A stretch of 64,000 nucleotides of DNA from Calliopsis andreniformis (taxonomy: Eukaryota; Arthropoda; Insecta; Hymenoptera; Andrenidae). The notes under the pieces were generated by a model. It made no database searches and was not told the origin of the DNA. It worked only from the letters and a program-made list of their open reading frames with translations. Position 1 is the first letter of the stretch. Every line of letters starts with the position of its first letter. The position numbers were made by a program, and so were the translations under genes. This document shows positions 1 through 12,134 of the stretch, in pieces. The stretch is from NCBI RefSeq assembly GCF_051401765.1, contig NC_135067.1:20641501-20705500 (forward strand), given 5' to 3'.

Positions 1-2600
1 AACGGTATCGTGGTTTCATGGTCAGAGGGCATTAAATAAGAGAAACTATTGGAGCAAAGTGCAGACTTGCAGACGGCTCATTTCGTTCTGGCTTAGCATG
101 CGCGTAGGCATTCATCAATAGTTTTTTATATGCTCTTGATTCGTGCTTTTAACCCATAACACTGTGCTCCACTCGGGTTCCCTCACGGATCGAACAACTT
201 TCGCGAGGCAGGGACCCACGATACCGGAAGTCAAGGCTGGAAGCGTAGAACTGGTGTAATCGACCGATCACTGAGCCCACCAATGGAGAGACATTATTTC
301 TCGGGGCCTCGAAATAGGTCGTGTAAGTGCCTTCGTGGCCCACGTGCCCCCATGCTGGACACTTCCAGGTAGATATCGCCTTGAAACTCGAAAGCGAAGC
401 GATACGGAGAGGACAACGGGCGGGGAGGGTCGAGAGTGGAAAGGGAAACGCAGAGAAGATAAAGACACGGAGGAGAAAGGACGAAAGTAAAGCGAGATTC
501 GAAGAGGAACAAAGAGATGTACCCTTGGAACAGGGACGAAGGAGTCCTGCTATCGCGAGCACGCCTCTATCCTTGCTCCGCGGAGCCCGTGTCACCGGCT
601 CATGGGATGACGTTCGTTCTGGATTATTTATTGCCGTGAAAAATACTTCGAAGTGTCCCCCGTCTGCGATAAGACAGCCTCTCTCTCTTTCTCCGTTGCT
701 TCTCAGCCCGCACTCTCGTTTCGTCCGCTTTCCCCTTATCTCAGCTTTGTTCCAACCGACGAGAAACCCCATTCGCCCACGTTAACCCTTGGGAACAGAG
801 CAGGAGACTAGAAGGCGAGCGAGGGGAGGATACGAAGAAGAATATCGAAAGGGGCAAAGGTGGTCGAATGCTCTTTCTTTCCTTCTCCAATTCTACCCTC
901 TACTTATGTTGAGATACGGGGACCACGCTCGTTCCTAGAATCCTCGACTTCTTCTCTGATTTTCTAGATCGTTTGTACCTTTCTCTGTTCAGACACGTTT
1001 GGATAATATTAGCCAGGAAATATCGTGGCGCGTTTGAACTCTGACCCCTGTTACGTCTGTGATTGCGAAAGAAACGAGAGTAGAACGTCTCTTGTGGTTG
1101 CACGAGGATGTGCAGTCGTTTATACCGCTCTAGCGTAACGCGAGAGGATACTTTTTTTGTAGCTGGTCGGGAGGACAATTTCTCAAGGTCAGGCGAATTG
1201 TTTTCTACCCGCGTGGGTGGCCACAGACGTCTAGCTGTGCTTCACGAATAATCACGTAGCAGCGTAAAACCCTGGACTTGGCGTCACCCCTCTGAATCAT
1301 TGTCATCGATATGCAGCCACGCGTTGGCCTCACGCGCGAAACCTTTATTAAACATTACGAATGCCATTCACGCCCCTTTCTCTCTCCTTCTTTCTCTTTG
1401 CTCGTCGGGCCGATCGGTATTTCGTGGCCGAGGCGTGAATGCTTGCTTTCTGGTCCGAGCGCGTGCCTGCGGCTAACCTCACGGCCGAAAAACCTGTTCG
1501 AGTGACTTCCTCGTTTATTCCTCAATCGCGCCGTGAACACAATTTCTAAGCCCTTTGCGAGGGACTTCTTTCTTCTTCCGATACCGTGAACACGAAACTT
1601 CGAGAGGAACTCGTGAGAGCCAAAGAACCGTGATGCAGTTTGACTGCATTCTGAACACGGTTTTGGGGAAGCGTTCCGATTTTGCGAGGAACCTCCACTT
1701 CCTAGAATCGGCATGACACTGCAGACGAGCTGCAGATATTCGGCGATGGAAAAAGTTGTTCGGGAAGTTCGGATTTTTGCTTGGATTTTCGAGGATAGGA
1801 AGGAATACCAAGTGAGTCAAAGAAAAAGTAGGGAACTGAGAAGTTGCTTTTCTTATTGAATCGTAATATGCAATACGTACGGATCCGAATTTCGAAATAT
1901 TGATAGTCGAGGGCTATACATATATTTCTGATTTCAAGAATATATTGAGAATTATCGATTCCGTTTTATTCTACCTAGATTTCTGTATATGAAGGCAAGT
2001 TATTTAAAAATGTGACATTTTAGAAGTACCACGAACAGAGGCCTCATACCGCCTCGGCTAAAAGAATATTTCAAAATAATCCACTGCTTGGTTATAATAC
2101 TCCTTTATCCTCACAAGAAACGAGTATTCAGACGCAGCGCGAAAGCCTAACAGTTGCTTCGCGGTAAAAAGGATGTCAGAGGTTTAGCTTTGGTAAATGT
2201 AATCGACGTATTAGTCCTCTTATCGGGCCAGTCCCCATGTTTGAAATATCTCTTCCAAGCAATCGGACGAATCCGTGCACGACGATCACGCGGAGGATTA
2301 CTGTCGGACAGAGCAAATGCGGACTGCCTCGGCGAGAACGTGATTCGGGCAACGTGCGAACAAGTCGCGGAATCTTCGCGCCGCTCCCTTTTCGCGCGTG
2401 TCTCCAACGAGAAAACGACAACCAGGATTAGCGTCAAACTAGAGACTTTACGCCGCCCGATGCACGATCGCCTCCTCTTTGTCCGCCTTTCGTGCGGCTC
2501 CCTCTTCGTTTCCTCGTCCAAGTTCGACCATACTGCGATACACTTTACGACACGTTTTTTGAGTTGTCACACCTGGCGCCCTGTACCTTGATAATCCCCA
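1..2600. other. Non-coding, mixed composition with stop-poor patches
   Basis: Holds the hairpin at 1626-1662. Open frames at 149-772 (minus, 207 codons, longest in the window), 327-785 (plus), 2147-2521 (minus) and 2154-2591 (plus) overlap each other on opposite strands and show no motif, so I do not call them genes. A CAGGTAG string at 366-372 matches the insect Zelda motif, a weak single hit. Confidence 0.55.
1626..1662. repeat. Hairpin: 14-bp stem with one 6-nt bulge
   Basis: AACCGTG (1626-1632) and ATGCAGT (1633-1639) pair with ACTGCAT (1643-1649) and CACGGTT (1656-1662). The loop is TTG and the six bases TCTGAA bulge on the right arm. Outside this, CAAA at 1621-1624 can pair with TTTG at 1662-1665 if a base is allowed to shift. 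It is too short for a microRNA precursor as it stands; function unknown. Confidence 0.8.
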
Positions 2601-3205
2601 CGTTCGCATATTTCTGACGTTGCATTTTTATTCAATGTGATCACGGACTGTTGCGGTGAACTCTCAGCCTCGGATTTCGCTCGTTTCTTTCGCCGGGCGG
2701 GGTATTATCGAAATAAATTGTCGATGGAACGACAATCGAGATTAAAATCCCCGAGCGTCGAGTGAACGTGGATATCGCGTTTGAAATGAATTTAAAGTTG
2801 ATTATATCATTTCTCGATGAGATCCTTTTGACTGTCATTTATGAATTATGCATCGCCAATGTATGTAGTTGAATTTCATTGTGAAATAGACTGCGCAGAG
2901 TTCTGTTCGCGAAATTCTGCGAATCATCGTTAACCATCGCGCTTTTCATCGCCAAGTTAACGTCGTTCTTTAATTGACTCATTCCCCTGGAGGAACTAAT
3001 TGCAGTCAAAGGGGTTCAACGCAGCTTGCTCAAAGATTCTTATCGATCGACTACAATTGTGATCGCTTCTTCGCTTAACAGGCCACAAAATCGCCGCGCG
3101 AGAATGACTCGCCTCGTAGCACGTCGCGGGGGTGAACGTTATCTGGCAGTGGGAGCAACCCATTCCGGATATCCTGTCGAAATAATCGTAGGATCAGAGA
3201 CACGG

Positions 3206-3235
3206 ACCGCGTGGCGCGGTTTCCAGGCCGGAAAC
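3206..3235. repeat. Two adjacent small GC-rich hairpins
   Basis: ACCGCG (3206-3211) pairs with CGCGGT (3215-3220) around TGG, and GTTTCC (3219-3224) pairs with GGAAAC (3230-3235) around AGGCC. The two dyads overlap by two bases, so only one could form fully at a time. Short arms make chance origin quite possible. Confidence 0.6.
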
Positions 3236-3320
3236 GGCGGTTGGCGGCCAGAGACGACTCGCTCGCACGAGATAATATCTCGTTGACAAAGTGTCGTGAT
3301 CGCCTGGGGCTCGACAGATC

Positions 3321-3336
3321 TCCCTTAATTAAGGGA
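3321..3336. repeat. 16-bp perfect palindrome with TTAATTAA core
   Basis: TCCCTTAATTAAGGGA is identical to its reverse complement. The centre contains overlapping TTAATTAA/TAATTA cores, which resemble dimeric binding sites of paired-class homeodomain proteins. It lies in ordinary mixed-composition DNA with no adjacent gene. Confidence 0.85.
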
Positions 3337-4795
3337 TAATAACGATCAGCTCGGAAAGTATCGTGTTCCAGGGACAAACATTGAGACATTACAACGCAAG
3401 CCTGTCATCAGCTAGAATAGGAGTTATGAATTACTAAGGGCGCCACGAGAGGGGGACATGACCTGCCCAATGGTTTGCTTCGTAATTAATTGTGCCAGGT
3501 CTTAAGTTCAGAGTTCAAAAGATTCCTAGTTCCTGCGCTAGTTAATTAAACTTAAAGCTTCTGAATTTAATTTCCTCGTAAAAATTGCAAATACTAAAGC
3601 CCATACTTTTAGCACATTATTATGCATGATATGCACCAATTACCAGTATGCAAAGTTTCAAATCAGTGGACCGTCCTGCACTTCCCTCGTGAAATATTCT
3701 GGCATCGTAAAGGAAACAGGCAGTGAACGCGTAAATTCATCTAAATTGTTCTCGACAGGAGTACGGTTATCGACGGTGATAAGGAAATTAAGATCTTATC
3801 GACGGTTAATTCCATAAATCGATCTAATTAAGTCGAGTGATCGGCAGCCAACGATAAAGGCGGTAAAGCCACGGCCGGATGCAATTGATCTCCTTCGTAC
3901 TTTCAATCTCCCTGTCCCCCACTTTCGTCCTGCAAGTTTGCCGCAATAAAGTTGCCAGAAGAAAACCTATTTCTGGTACCGCAACTCACAATTACCTATT
4001 TCTGGGAGAGGCTTTACTGCTCCGTGAACTGCTTAACCTTTGACATCTGCTTTCGCTATATCACGTTGGTTATTAACTGTCCTGATACTCCAGATGATTT
4101 AATAAATTATTCTACAGGAGCAGTGCTTCCATTTTGTAATCAATTTTATCAACCACACAAACTGACAAAATTCAGCAGGCAGAGCTGTTTAAAATTTAAA
4201 TATCTTCCGCGTTGACGTCGTGGGGACCACCAGAAACCGTCGAGCAAGTGTATCGTAAATCCAAGAAGAATTTATCCACGGGATCAGAAATTCCGTAGTC
4301 GCGTCAGTTTCGGCAGCGTATCGTGGCGCGCCATCGGAATACATCAGATCCGAATAACGCGGCACGGCCGCAAGGCTCGCGGCTGTTAAAGCGTCGTTAA
4401 AGACACGATCGCGTCCGTTTTTCTCGGCGGTACAGAGAATTTTTCTGGCTAGACAGCGGTTGTAGGATCGCAGCGGAAACATTTCCTTCTTGAGTCGTCA
4501 ATAGGCACCGACACGTCGAGGCTGTTGGCTCCGTGGCAGCGGGATGCTGGCTAGTTTGCTACGTCCGATCGCGAAGGAGCAAAAACACGTCTTTTTAACG
4601 CGACCGAAGGCGACGCTCGGCAGCGGGTTAACAAAACGAGCACGAGCCAAGGCGGATTCGGAATATCGAACGAGCGAAAACGCTTTGTAGAAGCCGTGCT
4701 CCGCGGTCCCTCGAGTTCCGAGAAAACGAGATCTCCTCTCGATCTCTACAGCCTCTTCCCTCCACGCTGCCTCCCCGCGTTCTCAGCGACAACCC

Positions 4796-4817
4796 GACGA
4801 CGTGTCCCCACGTCGTC
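4796..4817. repeat. 9-bp inverted repeat with 4-nt loop, bZIP-like half-sites
   Basis: GACGACGTG (4796-4804) and CACGTCGTC (4809-4817) are perfect reverse complements separated by TCCC. Each arm holds a GACGTG/CACGTC core as seen in CRE/ATF-like sites. It sits just left of a C/T-rich tract. Confidence 0.85.
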
Positions 4818-4883
4818 CATCTCCGTGTCGTTCTAGGATTCGCACGATCCTACCCGATCGCCGACAGATTCGTCCTGATCCTC

Positions 4884-4902
4884 TTCCCTTCCCTTCCCTT
4901 CC
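4884..4902 (+). repeat. TTCCC pentanucleotide microsatellite
   Basis: Three perfect TTCCC units followed by TTCC, inside a longer pyrimidine-rich stretch reaching 4925. Simple-sequence DNA. Confidence 0.9.
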
Positions 4903-5190
4903 TCACCCTCCCTTTATCTCACCGCATCTGTCCACCCCGCGGTCCTTAAGTGTCGACGTTTCGAGCAGACGTAACAGGAGCGCTGGGACAGGGGGAACGC
5001 GAAGGGAACGAAAAAAGGAGGAAGAGGGCAGCGGTTTCATCGCGATGCAACCATCCACGCACCGCTCTGAAGGTCATTCTTCAAGGCCTATGCTGAGAGC
5101 GCGATTATCCTCTGTGGAAGGATCCACGGCTAAATTGACAATTCGCGAAACATAATCGCGACGACTTATCGCCCCCTGGGGATACGATTT

Positions 5191-5210
5191 CAATTTATTG
5201 CAATTTATTG
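5191..5210. repeat. 10-bp exact tandem duplication
   Basis: CAATTTATTG occurs twice head to tail. Too small to assign a role. Confidence 0.8.
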
Positions 5211-6386
5211 TCTGCTTGGAAAGGTTTTCGATGGTCTGTTTTGACATTCTTGACGACGATTTTTAGCTTGAATTAACTGTCTTTCATCTATATTGCTAGT
5301 AGAAGCAAGGATGATAGATCAGACGTGAACATTGGTAAACAGGATCTGTCGCAAAAAAGCTGACCAAGGATAATCCTGCTGTGTCCTTGAAGCCACGATT
5401 CCCATACCACCGTGGAAGAGCTGCAGCTGGATGTTGCGAGAAGTTGCGGTAATAGTTATGAAATGGACGATCGGATAATAAGTCTTCTATCGTAGAAATC
5501 GTTATCTTACTGGTCGCTCACGCCGGTCGCTACGTGTGAATCGTGTCTATCGCAGGCACACCTGCGTGCAGCGTGCATTACGGTGCCTTTCACGCATTAA
5601 TGATAATGACACGAAACCTCGATGAAGGACAGACTGGTTTCACGCTCGAGAATTCTGAAACGTGCCGGAGATTTATTGCCTTCGCTTGGCGCTCGCTGCG
5701 CTCACGTGTTAATTCGCTGCATTCCCGAAGAAGCATTCGCGTGTTTCGGTGGGGAAGAGAAAACCTAGAGGAACACCGAGATTCCATCCTTCTCGTGCTG
5801 CTATAAATTTCATCGGCTCCCAGCATCGGGCGTTTATTAGACGCTTGACTGGAGTTTCCCTAGGTGCTCCATCGTCGATACAATTCCTTCGCAGCCGAGG
5901 ACGTTCAAGAATGCTCTCGTAAAGAAAAGGAAAGCTGCATCCGCGTAGGCCAAGTCTGCCCGATGAGCGACCACTCGGTAACGATTTCTTCCTCTGTGGA
6001 ACGACTCTCACAGGTGTTCCTCGATTGGAAAGAGAACGTTATCCGATGTTAACGAGATAACGAGGTTCGTTCGCGTCGCCTCTCGAGTTCCAGGAATCTG
6101 GGAAAGCATGGAAAGTCGTTCTTAGGTGTACTTAGATCGTTCAAACACACAAAGGGGACGCAATAGCCGTCCCCGAGGCTTTGTTATCGTTCTAAGTAAA
6201 TGCGAAAAAAAACAGAGGAACAGAAATGTAACGTGAGGTTTACAAAAGTGAGTCACTCGAAATGAAAGAGCCGCGCGCTGCCTCGGTCCCTTCATAAAAG
6301 ACCTCAAACACACGCCCATGTGTGTTCAACGCGTGAAACCGCGGCGAAGCTGAAAAACTTCGTAGAACGACTCTCGGTGCGTTCAT

Positions 6387-6578
6387 ATGGAAACGGACGA
6401 CCTACATCGAGCTGACCAGACGATCCTGGAACTGCAACGTTTTTCCTCACAATGCTTGCTCTGCGACTGCACAAACTGGTCGATCGATCTCGAGGAACGA
6501 CCCCCCATGATTCGCATCAACGAGGACGAGCTTGAAGTTTTTGGGTTAAGAGGCCTCGCGAGACACGGCTCCAACTAG
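6387..6578 (+). CDS. Candidate small ORF, 63 codons; product unknown, possibly spurious
   Basis: The frame starts at a true ATG (TTCATATGG context) and ends at TAG. The predicted peptide is acidic in its first residues, contains a Cys-rich patch (CLLCDC at residues 23-28) and an acidic patch near residue 45 (INEDELE). It is unusual among frames in this window in being free of low-complexity runs, but the opposite strand is open over the same interval (6383-6574) and the first-position purine share (33 of 63) is at chance level. No family is recognised. Confidence 0.1.
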   Translation: METDDLHRADQTILELQRFSSQCLLCDCTNWSIDLEERPPMIRINEDELEVFGLRGLARHGSN

Positions 6579-6970
6579 CTTCTTTCGCTTTGACGGTACT
6601 CGACAGCATTGCTCTTTTTGGAGTGGCTGGAAACGGATCAACGAGTTCACGAGTTTCCACGCAGCCGAGGTTTAGGAGAGCCATCTAATGTCCTACTCGT
6701 TTATTGTCTGTGAATATCGCGGAGCTGAGATTCATTTGCAGTCGCCTGCTGTGTGCACTAGATGTGCCCTGAAATCGCGATAATTAATTACTGCTGACTC
6801 AGCTGGCAAACTTTCTCTTCACGCATTACTTTTCAATTAGCTATCGTATTCATCATAGAAGTAATGATCCTTACTATCATAGTGTCTAGTTCTGCCAGCA
6901 CAGATCCCCTTTTAACTTTTTGCTACAAAATAACCTTCCATATGTAACTAATGCTCACTTTCGTCCGCAC

Positions 6971-6982
6971 ACGCACGTGCGT
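6971..6982. promoter_or_regulatory. 12-bp palindrome containing a CACGTG E-box
   Basis: ACGCACGTGCGT is a perfect palindrome centred on the canonical bHLH E-box CACGTG. A second hairpin (7053-7070) lies 70 bases to the right. Regulatory function is inferred from the motif alone. Confidence 0.4.
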
Positions 6983-7052
6983 CGAAACCACTTGGTGTCG
7001 TATTTATCGTGAGCAACTGGTCGCCTAAGCCCAACTGGAACCTCCAGCAAGC

Positions 7053-7070
7053 GTCACGCACACGCGTGAC
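7053..7070. repeat. 7-bp inverted repeat with ACAC loop
   Basis: GTCACGC (7053-7059) and GCGTGAC (7064-7070) are perfect reverse complements. Together with the E-box palindrome at 6971-6982 it makes a small cluster of dyads in a CpG-bearing patch. Confidence 0.75.
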
Positions 7071-8057
7071 TCCCATCAGTACCATAGCATGGTATACGCA
7101 CGCTCGTCAGCCCCAATATTCGCTACCTTCCCTTTTTTCTTTAAATTTAGGGTTACCCCGAACCTTGGCCAGGAGAGCACCTTAAACCCAAAGCTCTCTC
7201 CCATGAATGAAACTGGAGACGACACCGAAAGGGTGCCCCTCAGATCTTCTCGGATATGGCCGCGACACGATCGTCACATTAAGGGAGATCAAACGTCTCG
7301 ATTCAGTTGATTTGTTTACGGGCAGCCGCGTCCGGTTCCATTAAGAATTATTATTTATCGCGTGTACGAAATTAACCCGTGGAAAACGGGTCTGAACGGG
7401 GGCCATGTCGTGACCGAATCGAGGGAACACGTGACACTGTCTTCTCGGTCCGCCGGTTGACGACTCGTAATTAACGACGCGCGCCGTAGATTGAGATAAT
7501 GTACGGGACGCGTCGAGTTAGACGCCGGTTTGTAATAACACAGAAACCACTTAGCTTTTTTCCACCGTAGGAGTTGGCCTAGCGGCGAAAGCCCGACAAT
7601 TTTTCACATGCGCCTTCGGCATTGACCCCTTTTTTGGGGTGGCTCGTTTCCGTCTTCCGCGACCGTTTTCAACTTATTTTTAGCGGCCACGGCTCGTTCA
7701 GAGGACCCTCATACAGAGTGACCCATTTCAAATGGATTTATCTCGGTAAATGCACTGAATGAGAGGACAAAATTGAGAGGCTCTGTAGCTTACGGAAGCC
7801 TTGGAGTGATCTCGCAAGGAGACATGTCACTTGGACGAGCAGGTTTTCAGTGAAACCCAAATTAACATGTAGCAATCGACGGGCATTAACACTAATTCTT
7901 AAAATATTGATCAACCTGGCTACTCTTTCAGAAACTGGTCCCGGGTGACGGTAAACCACTTCGAGTCTCAAATGAATCCGTATCTACATCGCGCAGAACA
8001 TGTAAAACGTCTTCGCTATTTACTAGGACAGGCGAAATAACTCTATCTCGCGGTCAA

Positions 8058-8069
8058 CGAGTCGACTCG
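8058..8069. repeat. 12-bp perfect palindrome
   Basis: CGAGTCGACTCG reads the same on both strands. No neighbouring element gives it a context. Confidence 0.75.
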
Positions 8070-8699
8070 ACGAAATCCGCTTTTACCAATGTTCCGCTCG
8101 ACCAAGCATATTTCGCAAACGTGCCGAACAACTCCCTTACCCGTCTAACAGCTCTCTATCTTCCAGCAAAGATATTATCCGATCTATTACCGCCGCTGAT
8201 AACGCCTAATAATTCGTAATGTCCGCGCGGCTCGACTGAATTCCAGGAATGATTCAACGTGTCCAATATGGCACGCTAATTCGACGTCTGTCCTCGTTCT
8301 TTATCAGAGGCGTTCTAGCGAGACGCGCAAGCCTCTCCTCGGTCCGTTAATTTCGTTCGAGCACCGTCAGGGAAACGGGTATATACGTCGAGATATTATA
8401 GGGGCGGGTGGGAAGTGGAAATCTCGATACACGCACGTGCCGGGATCAATAAATCACGAGGCGTGGCGGTCGTGCACTTAGCCGGCATCTAATCTATTAT
8501 TGAGAGTGTCATTCGGCTCTCTGGCGTGGATCGCATTAGCGACGACTGTTTAAATGTCAGCCCGATATTTTCGAGCGTTTCGGCGGCGCGAGGATGCGCG
8601 ACGATGGCCCCTGATTTATTTCGACCGATCCGATCGAACGGATGTGCCGCGCACGCTCTGAGCCTTCACTTAAGCGCTCGAGCGGAACGACAGGAAGAA

Positions 8700-11600
8700 T
8701 ATTAAGAGGTGTCTCCACGGAGATAAGCATTTTTTTCGTGCTATCAGTGATTTAGGTTGTATTTCATTTTCATTCTTTATCTTTTATCTGTGGGATTCTT
8801 CACAGGAATTCTTTGATTTAGATCTTTCTTGATTTATGAGTAGGATCAGTACAGCATAATTCACTTATCTGGAGAATTAATTGTATTTTTTTGAGTAATT
8901 CAGTGACTCCAAATTTTGGAGCAATCAGTATCTACTTTTAACCAGAGGACGAGAGTAGGAGTTGAAAATTTATATCTACTTCGGTGCCTCTAGTTTTAAG
9001 AATCTGTCTCGGAATTTTGATTCCACAACACTGTTATTTTCCATTTGGAGATAAGTGGGTTCGGGTCCCTATATCGTAGCGGCATTTCCGTCGCGTGTTT
9101 TCTCCAAGAGAAGACAATTTATTACGTGTCGCTCGAAAGTGAACGCTCCTATGAGCTGTAATGGCTGTAATTTGTATGCATACCTTCGTGGCCGGCAAAA
9201 AGTCGATATCGGTTAGCCGCGCCGTTGAAAACTTGTCTTCGATAACGATTCCTAATAACGCGGGACGCCGCGCGACACCGTGTCAATGGCGATCGCCGTA
9301 AAAGAGTGAAAGTGCTTCGCGCCGCTACGACGAAACGCTCATCCGACTCGCACACGCCAGTATAAACACTGTCATCCTGTTTTCAGCTTAATCACGAGAG
9401 CCTATTATATCGGATAACGAAAGCGAACGCTGGTCTGGTCGCAAACTGGCCTATCGGTATCCTCGCGCCTTCGACCAATCATCTCTTCGCCAATTACACG
9501 AACGTCTGGATCGATTTTCCGCGAGACTCACGGTTTAATGAGCGGTCGATCACTTCTGGTTAGCAAGCTTTGCTTTGAAGTCTGTGGTAGCTTGGGATTG
9601 ATTTCAGTATCTATTCTACTTACTCTAGTTTGGGTCTGATTCTAGGGATCAAAATAAAAGTAAAACTTAAATGGGTAGGCACTTTATGTAGCATCTCATA
9701 TGAGAATAAGTAATCGTAACGTGAAGATTCTTCAGAGTCAAAGTTGAAATGGATATCCTCACCTTATGGCACTCTTCAATCTTCTACATTACTCTTAACT
9801 TTAGCTTCAAATAGCTTCGATATAGGGAGGTCCTAGTGTAAGCTGTAAACTGTTCAACTCTATCCAATTAGGTATAATTTGATTCGGATTGCTTTGATAC
9901 AATTCTCTTGGGTTCTACGATACTACCTAGATTAATACTATTACACAGCTAATAGCATGTCAAATGAGCGATAGTACATCCTCATCATAGGCTTACTGTC
10001 TGAAGCGCGTTGCAGAGAATATACGAGTAAGGATCCTTCAGATTTACAACGGACCTCGCTTAATTGCAGCAAGTCGCAGGTCCGCTAGTCAAGACACCTA
10101 TGACATTCGCATTAGCGTGTGTCATCCTGGATCAAATGATAAGAGGAAGTTGTCGATACTCGAAGACGTCAGCGAATAGTTCTCCCAGCGTTCCCCTCGC
10201 GTAGCTTTGAAGTCGAAGTGCTGAAATGATAAGTGCAAGAGGTAATATACCTAACACCACGGCCAATAATAAATCAATGAGTAATTAAAGGCTAACGGTA
10301 CGAGGCAAATGAGCGTGCACTGACCACCAGTTTGCTCATGGAACGGGATCTTCGTCTTTGTCGATCCAACGGGCCATGAGATGCTGATGCATGAATGATT
10401 TCATCACGAGTTATCCATCATCGCTTCGCCTAACGGTGAGATGTTTGATGATGCCCCGCTCTCTTAAGTGCGCTTCGCACGCTCCCTTACGCGCTTGCGA
10501 GCTACACACGCGGTTCGGTTTAGTTGTGCTAAACAAGAACCATCTGTGTTGCACAGAGAACAAGGAAGTCGATGAACAGATCTCTGTTGCAGGAAAATAA
10601 GAAATATGTAAGTACATGGGAAGCAATCTGGAATTCCATTGTTTCATGTCGAGGATTCTGATCTACGTCAAGCGTTCTCATATTGGATAAGAGAGATATA
10701 CGAAAGTAGACACCTTGTGAAGAACTTTGAAAATTTTCGAACAAGTTATTAGTATTTAGTGATACGCCTGACTCAATAGTATTATCATTCATCCTTCATT
10801 CTATTTATTAAAGAATTTATTAAAGAAGGCTGATTAGAAATCTACACCTTTGTAGTAAAGTTTATAGAGACATACTGAAAGACTACTGAAACAACCTGAT
10901 ATTTTACAATCATGTACCACGATAATTTCTGCCTTCTACCGAGTAACGAGTTACAAATGTTCGAGTCTCTGACAGAGCGAAATATCGTTTAACGCACAAC
11001 ACGTCGCACACGCAGCCACAAAGACACACATTACGTCGTTATTGCGTAACGAGATTTAAACGCGCAATATGCCAGTAATTTGCATGTAATAAGCTCACTG
11101 TGCGGCAATGTCTGCCACCAGCGTTCTCCGTACAGCTTATTTTGCTGTAATCTAGGGGTTATCGAGGCAAGAGGGAGGTGTCAGATCGAATAACAAACGG
11201 GCATATCGATCGCCGCGAATCTACCGTCATTTAAACAAATTTTTCTATGCGATAATTCAGTCGCTGAATCTCTCCCAGTGGGAATGATAATATCTACCAG
11301 CCGTTCGTTGAATACTTGGCTATCCCGTTGAATTTCCGTGCACGTAATCGGCTGCACCGCGTCTTCGCCTCAGTGCCTGCAAAATAGAGACGGGGCTGGC
11401 TATAAATTAATCGATAATCATCGACAATCCCACCATAGTCATCGATAATATGAATTACCAATAGTATCAATTGAATGGTAGGCTTAATTGAAAACCGTAT
11501 GATATTAATGCGAGCCAGTCTCGGTGCCATAAACAACCCCAGGTTAGTGACTTCGTGCACCTGGTCTGAGTAGTAGGGCTGTAAAGTTTTTGCGATCTTC

Positions 11601-12000
11601 GCATTGACTCGGGTCAGACGAAATATTCCTATAGGTCAGTCGTATTTTTGGTTCTTACCTTGGCAACATCGAAATACTGCACTGATAGTATTTGTGGTAA
11701 ATCCAAGTCCACCTAGAGTCAGGAAATTTTACTTTTACTAATATTCACTATAGAACTAGTAACAGTACTAATCCATTGAAATATAAAAAAGAAAATAGGA
11801 CAAGTTATTTTTGAAATGAATCGCCCACATATCGAATTACTAATCACTTTCAGCATACATCTATTGAATTTATTTTACAATAATCTGTTCACCTGCATCG
11901 CGGTTCAAGCCGCAATTACGTACCCCTCGTCGCGTCCCAATTTCGCATCTCGACTCCATTAATCGTGCGCGAGTTAATCCGAATGAACACCGCCGCAAAT
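8700..12000. other. AT-rich non-coding stretch
   Basis: Frames are short and broken. 8700-9060 and 9550-11000 are the most AT-rich; only the ATCGATAAT motif group at 11410 stands out. Confidence 0.55.
11410..11458 (+). repeat. ATCGA(T/C)AAT repeated three times
   Basis: The strings AATCGATAAT, CATCGACAAT and CATCGATAAT occur within about 50 bases. The ATCGAT core resembles insect DREF/BEAF-type insulator or promoter motifs; with only three imperfect copies this is a weak suggestion. Confidence 0.45.
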
Positions 12001-12114
12001 TGTGTCAGGAATTATTCAGAACTCGCGACTAAACTGAAATTCAAAAGGCTCAGCGCGAAGGAAGTTCGCGCGTCTCGCGTCGCGAGAATCGACAAACAAG
12101 TTGTGCATAATCAT

Positions 12115-12134
12115 CGAATTGCAACGAATTGCAA
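12115..12134 (+). repeat. 10-bp exact tandem duplication
   Basis: CGAATTGCAA occurs twice in tandem. Confidence 0.8.

Larger units (their letters stand above)
2600..8700. other. Non-coding, mixed composition
   Basis: Apart from the listed dyads at 3206, 3321, 4796, 6971, 7053 and 8058, the microsatellite at 4884 and the small frame at 6387, I see ATTGTCG/CGACAAT arms at 2717-2736. 3400-4200 is AT-rich and empty. 5200-6350 and 7080-8700 show nothing further. Confidence 0.55.

Noticed and set aside
149..772. Longest open frame, 207 codons on the minus strand
   Set aside because: It overlaps a 152-codon plus-strand frame, has no recognisable domain, mixes Ser/Leu/Phe-rich and Arg-rich stretches dictated by composition, and nothing around it looks like a promoter or splice structure.
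7575..7585. TGGCCTAGCGG matches a tRNA A-box, with a CCCCTTTTTT run downstream
   Set aside because: No GGTTCGA-type B-box follows at the right distance and the acceptor and anticodon arms do not pair.
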